A stretch of 64,000 nt of DNA from the NCBI RefSeq assembly GCF_001984175.1, contig NZ_MTQP01000059.1, forward strand, positions 1 through 64,000, given 5' to 3'. Positions 56,817-64,000 of this stretch are shown here, piece after piece. This DNA is from Saccharothrix sp. ALI-22-I. Lineage in GTDB: Bacteria; Actinomycetota; Actinomycetes; Mycobacteriales; Pseudonocardiaceae. The number at the start of each line of letters is the position of its first letter. Position 1 is the stretch's first letter. The notes beneath the pieces are model-generated. The model did no database searches and was not told the origin of the DNA. It worked only from the letters and a program-made list of their open reading frames with translations. A program made the translations under genes and the position numbers.

Positions 56817-56859
56817 ACGGGAGGCCCGGCCGCACGAGGGGTACGGCCGGGCCTCCCGT
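56817..56859. terminator. Perfect 16-bp hairpin between the convergent MFS and mtr genes
   Basis: Arms 56817-56832 and 56844-56859 are perfectly complementary over 16 bp around an 11-base loop. It is the strongest hairpin in the window and can serve both genes. Confidence 0.8.
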
Positions 56860-56885
56860 CGGCATTCGTGCACTCGTGCTCAGTT

Positions 56886-56928
56886 GTCCAGTGGCAGGTT
56901 GAGCGGTCAGTCCAGCGGCAGGTTGAGC
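56886..56928 (-). repeat. 24-bp offset tandem duplication over the mtr stop codon
   Basis: The 19-base stretch at 56910-56928, within the last codons of mtr, recurs at 56886-56904 with one mismatch. The second copy lies past the stop and on the minus strand would again read LNLPLD, then Asn and a stop. Confidence 0.7.
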
Positions 56929-58280
56929 AGGGCGTTCTCGATCACCTCGGGCATGGCCGGGTGGATCCAGTACTGGCCGCGGGCCATGGTCTTCGCGTCC
57001 AGGCCGAAGCTCATCGCCTGGATCACCGGCTGGATCACGGTCGAGGCTTGCGGGCCGATCACGTGCGCACCCAGGATCAGGCCCGTCTCCGGGTCGGCCA
57101 GCACCTTCGCGAAACCGGTGGTGTCCTCCATCGCCCAGCCGTACGCGATCGACGCGTAGGACTGCGACGCCGCCACGTACCGCACACCGCGCTCGACGGC
57201 CTGCTCCTCGGTCAACCCGACCGATGCCACCTGCGGCGACGAGAAGACCGCCGCGGGCACGAAGCGGTGGTCCGACGAGATCGGCGCGTCCGGGTGCAGC
57301 AGGTTGTGCTGCACGACCCGCGACTCGTGGTTGGCCACGTGCTTGAGCTGGTACTCCGAGCTGAGGTCGCCCATCGCGTAGATGCCCTCGACGGACGTGC
57401 GCTGCTGCTCGTCCACGACCACCCGGCCGTCCGGGTGCACGTCCACGCCGGTGGCGGCGAGGTCCAGCAGGTCGGAGTTCGGCGTCCGGCCGACCGCGAC
57501 CAGCAGTTCCTCGGACTCCACGACCTCCGCGCCGTCCGGGCCCTCCAGGTGCAGCCGCACCACGCCGTCCACCCGCTCGGCCCGCACCGCCTTGCGGCGC
57601 AGCCGCACGTCCCACTTCTCCGACGCGACCTGGGTGAACCGGGTGGCGACCTCAAGGTCCTCGTGGCGCAGGAGCAGGTCCGACCGGCCGATCACGGTCA
57701 CCGCCACCCCGAACGACGAGAACACGTGCGCGAACTCCGACGCCACGAACCCGCTGCCCAGGATGGTGATCCGGGCGGGCAGGGCGTCGAGCCGCATCAC
57801 CGTGTCGCTGGTGTGGTAGCCGACCGAGTCCAGGTCCGCCACGTCCGGGATGACCGGGCGGCTGCCCGCGGCCAGCACGAACCGGTCCGCGGTGATCACC
57901 TCGCCGGTCCCGGTGTCGAGGGTCTTCGGGCCGGTGAACCGCGCCGTCCCCGCGTAGACGGTGACGTTCGCGTTCTCCTCCGCCCGCCAACGCCGGCCGC
58001 CCTCGGAGATGGGGTCGATGCGCCCGAAGATCCGGTCGCGCACGTCCGTCCACCGCACGCCGTCCAAGTGCGCGTCCACGCCCAGCCGCGCGCCCGAACC
58101 GGGTGCGGCGGCGACGTCCGCGGTGTGCACGAACATCTTCGTGGGGATGCACCCGACGTTCAGGCACGTGCCGCCGAAGACGCCCTTCTCGACGATCGCG
58201 ATGTCCCAGTCGGCGAACCGCTCGTCCGCGATGGAGTTGCCGGAACCGGTACCGATGATGACCAGGTCGAAGTGCCTCAC
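56907..58280 (-). CDS. mtr: Mycothione reductase
   Basis: FAD-dependent disulfide reductase of 457 aa that restores mycothiol, the actinobacterial thiol. It begins HFDLVIIGTGSGNS; the redox Cys pair is in GGTCLNVGCIP; the NADPH-site GSGFVASEFA and the C-terminal catalytic HPAMPEV follow. GTG 58280 is chosen because the family starts right before HFDLV; an ATG at 58313 would add 11 codons. Its presence supports the actinobacterial origin. Confidence 0.95.
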   Translation of the reverse strand: MRHFDLVIIGTGSGNSIADERFADWDIAIVEKGVFGGTCLNVGCIPTKMFVHTADVAAAPGSGARLGVDAHLDGVRWTDVRDRIFGRIDPISEGGRRWRAEENANVTVYAGTARFTGPKTLDTGTGEVITADRFVLAAGSRPVIPDVADLDSVGYHTSDTVMRLDALPARITILGSGFVASEFAHVFSSFGVAVTVIGRSDLLLRHEDLEVATRFTQVASEKWDVRLRRKAVRAERVDGVVRLHLEGPDGAEVVESEELLVAVGRTPNSDLLDLAATGVDVHPDGRVVVDEQQRTSVEGIYAMGDLSSEYQLKHVANHESRVVQHNLLHPDAPISSDHRFVPAAVFSSPQVASVGLTEEQAVERGVRYVAASQSYASIAYGWAMEDTTGFAKVLADPETGLILGAHVIGPQASTVIQPVIQAMSFGLDAKTMARGQYWIHPAMPEVIENALLNLPLD

Positions 58281-58329
58281 GTCGTGCTGCAACCCACGAC
58301 GTGAGGCGATCATTCCCGATCAGTGCGTG

Positions 58330-58857
58330 TCAGTGCGCGTAGGTCGGTACGAGGATCGCGCGCGCCAGCGTGTGGAACGCCAGGTTGAAGCTGACGACCG
58401 CGGGTGACGCGTCGCCGTCGACGTCCAGTTCCTCCACGTCCACCGCGTGCACCACGAAGTAGTACCGGTGCACCTGGTCACCCGGCGGCGGCGCGGCACC
58501 GCCGAACGCGCGCGTGCCGAAGTCGCTGCGCACGTGGAACGCGCCGTCGGGCAGGGTGTCGTCCGAGGCGCCCGCGCCGGTGTCCAGCGACGTCACCGAC
58601 GCCGGGAGGTTCACCACGACCCAGTGCCAGAAGCCGGACGGCGTCGGCGCGTCCGGGTCGAAGCAGGTCACCACGAAGCTCTTGGTCTCGTCCGGGAACC
58701 CGGTCCAGCTCAGCTGCGGCGAGGTGTTGCCGCACTCGAAGAGGTGCGCCTCCGAGAGCGGTTGGCCGTCGGACACGTCGGTCGAGCTGACGGTGAACGA
58801 CGCCACCTTCGGCAGCAGCGAGTACGGGTCGGGCGCGACAGGGCGCTCGATGCTCAT
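58330..58857 (-). CDS. YbhB/YbcL family (PEBP, Raf-kinase-inhibitor-like) protein
   Basis: PEBP-fold protein of 175 aa with [19 protein letters not shown] and the pocket motif [20 protein letters not shown]. The bacterial family has no firmly known role. Start ATG 58857 follows GGAGGAC, so a GTG at 58869 is less likely. It lies 49 bp upstream of mtr in the same direction. Confidence 0.93.
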   Translation of the reverse strand: MSIERPVAPDPYSLLPKVASFTVSSTDVSDGQPLSEAHLFECGNTSPQLSWTGFPDETKSFVVTCFDPDAPTPSGFWHWVVVNLPASVTSLDTGAGASDDTLPDGAFHVRSDFGTRAFGGAAPPPGDQVHRYYFVVHAVDVEELDVDGDASPAVVSFNLAFHTLARAILVPTYAH

Positions 58858-59029
58858 CAGGTCCTCCACACGTGATCTTGCCGGACGCGGCCGACCCTAT
58901 CGCCGGGGCAAGGGCGGCGCTGAGCAGTGTCCGTGGGGGTCCTCGCCGGTCGTCACGCAACCGTGTGATGCGAGACACGTCTATATGGGTGTACTGGCAT
59001 TCAGCCGGATGAGCCCTGGAGAGTCCGCC

Positions 59030-59518
59030 ATGAACAGCCGCCTCAAAAAACTCGCACTCCTCGCCCTGACCCTGGTCGCGGTCGGTTCCGTGATCCCGGC
59101 CGCCTCGGCGGCGTCGTCGATGACGCAGACGCCGGTGCTGACGAACATCCGCACCGGGAGACACGCCGACTTCGACCGTGTCGTGCTCGACCTGAACGGG
59201 CACCGGCCGCAGTTCTTCATCCGGTGCGTCGACCAGTTGATCTACGACGGCTCCGGCTACCCGTCCTCGTTGCCGGGCAACTACTTCCTGGAGGTGCGCT
59301 CGACGCCGGCCCAGGCGCACGACGACAACGGCAACCCCACCTACACCGGTCCCCGCAGTTTCGAGACGCCCGCGTTGACCAACGTCCAGGCGGTCGAGAT
59401 CACGGGTGACTACGAGGCCAACCTCACCGTCGGGATCGGCATGCGCCGCGATTCGTGGCACCGGGTGTTCCTGCTCGACGCGCCGACCCGCGTGGTGATC
59501 GACGTCGGCCACTACTGA
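59030..59518 (+). CDS. Secreted AMIN-like domain protein
   Basis: Protein of 162 aa with a signal peptide (SRLKKLALLALTLVAVGSV, cut after about ASA, residue 27) and a single domain starting LTNIRTGRHADFDRVVLDL and ending RVVIDVGHY, typical of the AMIN-like proteins of actinobacteria. The function is unknown; AMIN domains bind cell-wall material in other systems. GGAGAG lies before ATG 59030 and a -10-like TATATG near 58983. Its 3' end is repeated downstream. Confidence 0.82.
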   Translation: MNSRLKKLALLALTLVAVGSVIPAASAASSMTQTPVLTNIRTGRHADFDRVVLDLNGHRPQFFIRCVDQLIYDGSGYPSSLPGNYFLEVRSTPAQAHDDNGNPTYTGPRSFETPALTNVQAVEITGDYEANLTVGIGMRRDSWHRVFLLDAPTRVVIDVGHY

Positions 59519-59548
59519 GTCGGCCACTGCTGGGTTCGGCCACTACTG
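59505..59548 (+). repeat. Three tandem copies over the end of the AMIN-like gene
   Basis: TCGGCCACT(A/G)CTG at 59505-59517, 59520-59532 and 59536-59548. The first copy carries the last codons of the gene; the others follow the stop. The remaining gap to 59649 shows nothing else. Confidence 0.7.
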
Positions 59549-59649
59549 ACAGGTGTCGATTGATGGGTGTCGCTTGCCACGGCGTGAAGTCGTGGTGAAC
59601 GTCCGGTGATGATCCGATTCTCGGTCGGTCCGCCGACCGAGAATTCGGT

Positions 59650-61302
59650 GTGCAGGTGCTGCGGTCCGCGTTGGACTTCCTCGGTGGTCCCGGTCCGGTG
59701 CTGCTCGCGATCGGCTTGCTGTTCGCGACGCCGGTCATCGACCGGCTCTTCGTGCGCCGCAAGCGGGTCGGGTTCCGCGTGCTCTACAACTCCAAGATCG
59801 GGCTCGGGCCGGAGCAGTTGCACGACGGCACCGACCCGAACTCGCCGCAGCTGCGCGAGTTGGTGCGGGTGCTGGACCGGATGAGCATCGTGGTGATCCG
59901 GATCCGCAACACCGGCAACTACGACATCGACGGCGAGGACTTCGACAAGCCGCTGACGTTCACCTTCGGCGACCGGGTGGTGTGGAACGCCAGGGTGTCC
60001 GAGGCCGGGTCGGAGCAGATGAAGGCCGAGATCCGGCGCAGCCTCCAGTTCTTCGGCACGGAGACCGGCCCGACGGAGGCGGCCCCCGTGCGGGCGTCGT
60101 TGCCGACGGTGCGGGAGCGGATGGCGCAGCGCGTGGCCCGGTGGGGCGGGCTGGCGGTGGCCGCGGACCCGCCGGGTGAGCCGGTGTGGCACGGGGTGCG
60201 GCTGGAGAAGCTGGCGTTGCGGCGCAAGCAGAAGTTCAAACTGCTGGTGGTGCTGCGTGAGCCCGACAGCAATCCGGCCGGGGAGCTGGGCAAGGACGTC
60301 AAGGTCGTCGGCGATCTTGGTGGCGCGGGGATCGTGCACGACGAGCGCCCGGAGCGGCTGATCACGTTGCCGCGGCTCACCGGTGGTCTCGCCGCGCTGC
60401 TCGCGGCGGTGTTGGTGCTGGTGTTGGCGTGGCCGCCGAGTTCGAACGACGAGACGGTGGCGTGCGCATCGGGGACGTTGAAGGTCGTGGGGTCGAGCGT
60501 GTTCATGCCGACCATGGCCACCATCGCCGGGCAGTACGAGAAGGCGTGCCCCGACGCCACGATCACCACTTCCGCGACCGGCAGCATCCAGGGTGTGCGC
60601 GAGGTCGTCGACGGCGGGGAGGACTTGCTGGCGTTGTCCGACGGCAAGCAGGACGTGCAGGGCGTGTTCGCGCAGCAGTTGGCGATCGTGGTGTACCACG
60701 TCGTGGTGCACAGCTCGGTCGGGCTGGACAGCATCACGGTGGAGCAGTTGCGCGGTATCTACGCGGGTGTTTACACGGACTGGAGCCAGCTGCGCGGTGG
60801 TTCGTCGTTGCCGATCAGAGTTGTCGGGCGGGGTGGCGAGTCGGGGACGCGGGAGCTCTTCGAGCAGCGGGTTCTGGGCGGTAGCGAGAGCGCGTTGTCC
60901 TCCAACGACTGCCGGGTGAAGGACCGCGCGCCGGACGCGCCCGTGATCCGGTGTGAGCGGGACAAGAACGCCGACGTGGTGCGGGAGATCGGCGCGGTCG
61001 AGGGCGCCATCGGGTACGCGGACGCGCCATCGGTGGCCGAGGCGCGCAAGACGAACGCGTTGGTCGCGTTGTCGTTGGGCGGCAAGGTGTTCGACGCGGC
61101 GGCGGGCGTGGAGGCGGGTTACCCGTTCTGGACGGTGGAGTACCTGTACACGCGGTCGCAGCCCGCAGGGGATTCGTTGGCCGGTCGGTTTCTCGCGTAC
61201 GTGCGTGAGCACGATGCCGCGCGGGTGCGGATGAAGGACGCCGGGTACTTGCCGTGTTTGACGGCTGATGGGGTGCCGTTGGATCTGTGCAACCTGCGTT
61301 GA
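59650..61302 (+). CDS. Membrane protein with a cytosolic domain and a PstS-like outside domain
   Basis: Protein of 550 aa. A first membrane helix (about 14-30) leads to a cytosolic domain of about 200 residues (RVGFRVLYNSKIGLGPEQL) of no family I recognise. A second helix (about 243-262) leads to an outside domain like PstS phosphate-binding proteins: LKVVGSSVFMPTMATIA, the ligand loop GRGGESGTRELFE, and several Cys. No PstABC genes are nearby, so it is more likely a sensor or anchored binding protein than a transporter part. GTG 59650; a GTG at 59656 is possible. Confidence 0.8.
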   Translation: MQVLRSALDFLGGPGPVLLAIGLLFATPVIDRLFVRRKRVGFRVLYNSKIGLGPEQLHDGTDPNSPQLRELVRVLDRMSIVVIRIRNTGNYDIDGEDFDKPLTFTFGDRVVWNARVSEAGSEQMKAEIRRSLQFFGTETGPTEAAPVRASLPTVRERMAQRVARWGGLAVAADPPGEPVWHGVRLEKLALRRKQKFKLLVVLREPDSNPAGELGKDVKVVGDLGGAGIVHDERPERLITLPRLTGGLAALLAAVLVLVLAWPPSSNDETVACASGTLKVVGSSVFMPTMATIAGQYEKACPDATITTSATGSIQGVREVVDGGEDLLALSDGKQDVQGVFAQQLAIVVYHVVVHSSVGLDSITVEQLRGIYAGVYTDWSQLRGGSSLPIRVVGRGGESGTRELFEQRVLGGSESALSSNDCRVKDRAPDAPVIRCERDKNADVVREIGAVEGAIGYADAPSVAEARKTNALVALSLGGKVFDAAAGVEAGYPFWTVEYLYTRSQPAGDSLAGRFLAYVREHDAARVRMKDAGYLPCLTADGVPLDLCNLR

Positions 61303-61305
61303 GGT

Positions 61306-61350
61306 GGTTCGGCCCCGGCCGACACGAGGTCGACCGGGGCCCATCGAACC
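61306..61350. terminator. Bidirectional hairpin between the PstS-like gene and lon
   Basis: GGCCCCGG (61311-61318) pairs with CCGGGGCC (61334-61341); inner CGAC/GTCG and outer GGTTC/GAACC (61306-61310, 61346-61350) add to the stem. It lies between convergent genes. Confidence 0.7.
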
Positions 61351-61357
61351 GCGAGGA

Positions 61358-63739
<2,382 letters not shown>

Positions 63740-63752
63740 GATCCCTCCAAAG

Positions 63753-63771
63753 TTGAGTCTGACTGGCTCAA
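63753..63771 (-). promoter_or_regulatory. HAIR-like operator (HspR) upstream of lon
   Basis: TTGAGT (63753-63758), seven bases, GCTCAA (63766-63771). The HspR consensus is CTTGAGT-N7-ACTCAAG, so five of six core bases on one side and all six on the other agree with exact spacing. Streptomyces lon is known to be repressed by HspR through such an element. Confidence 0.65.
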
Positions 63772-63870
63772 CCAAGATGAGTGCGTGATTGTTTCCGGTG
63801 TGTGTTCGCCCTGAGCGAGCGGTGTTCTGTGGCTGTTGGGGCTGCGCGGCGGACGTGGAGAAAGACCACA

Positions 63871-64000
63871 GTGGTGATCATGAGCGACTTGAGTGACCTC
63901 ATCGTCCGGCTGTCCGCGTCAACGCCTCGGACCGCAGGTCAGCCGTTCGCGCGTGCGCCAGGGCCGGCACGAGCGCCCATTCGGGGGGTTGTGTCCGGTT
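63871..64000 (+). CDS. Possible 5' end of a gene that runs off the right edge
   Basis: An open frame from GTG 63871 (or ATG 63880) to the end of the window, about 43 codons, starting near MSDLSDLIVRLSAS and then rich in Ala, Arg and Pro. GGAGAAAG lies at 63857-63864. I do not recognise it. The rest of the stretch 63772-63870 shows no gene. Confidence 0.3.
   Translation, partial: MVIMSDLSDLIVRLSASTPRTAGQPFARAPGPARAPIRGVVSG

Overview
The window is chromosomal DNA from a high-GC Gram-positive actinobacterium. GC is very high throughout, GTG starts are common, and the gene set is actinobacterial: mycothione reductase, a WhiG sigma factor, DUF2469, DUF2631, a GlnR-type operator and an HspR-type operator. 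The gene order follows, broken up by insertions, what I recall of the Mycobacterium ffh-rpsP-rpsB-dxr region. Protein sequences and content suggest a filamentous Pseudonocardiales member (Saccharothrix, Lentzea or Actinosynnema type), but that genus-level guess is inference. Nearly all of it is ordinary chromosome: no prophage, insertion sequence, CRISPR array, rRNA or tRNA was recognised.

Layout. 0-6 kb: a secreted-type serine hydrolase whose 5' end is joined in frame to a piece of a DUF58 gene, then the ammonium control operon amtB-glnK-glnD behind a series of GlnR-like boxes. 6-12 kb: a small P-loop kinase, ffh, an amidohydrolase, two CPBP membrane proteases and pxpA. 12-17.5 kb: the ribosome and secretion block rpsP-khpA-rimM-trmD, rplS, two lepB genes, rnhB and a DUF2469 gene. 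17.7-23.5 kb: yraN, yifB (comM-like), a possible 68-codon gene, dprA, xerC, whiG and a convergent M23 peptidase. 23.8-28 kb: rpsB, tsf, pyrH, frr, cdsA. 28-33.4 kb: accessory genes (VOC protein, methyltransferase, aldo/keto reductase, PadR regulator), rlmN and a FitAB/VapBC-type toxin-antitoxin pair.

33.4-42 kb: a membrane Ser/Thr kinase with an outside sensor domain, a DUF2631 membrane protein, a four-gene polyamine-type ABC transporter, a NarL-type two-component pair whose kinase carries an extra C-terminal membrane segment and outside domain, and a GlsB-type membrane protein. 42.3-50.4 kb: the isoprenoid and envelope block dxr-rip-ispG-GNAT-PBP, a second toxin-antitoxin pair, and map. 50.3-57 kb: an alpha/beta hydrolase, cobQ, and two divergent regulator/transporter pairs (LysR/EamA and GntR/MFS) separated by a terminator and a 13-bp tandem repeat array. 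57-64 kb: mtr, a PEBP-family protein, a secreted AMIN-like protein, a membrane protein with a PstS-like outside domain, and lon behind a HAIR-like operator.

Regulation visible in the sequence. At least eleven starts sit six to eight bases after a -10-like hexamer and look leaderless. Strong GC hairpins separate most transcription units. A 26-bp element made of paired DnaA-box-like motifs occurs twice (17.6 and 23.5 kb) in opposite orientation. Several genes carry short tandem duplications over their stop codons. The most questionable point is the left edge, where the DUF58/hydrolase junction is either a real fusion or an assembly join.
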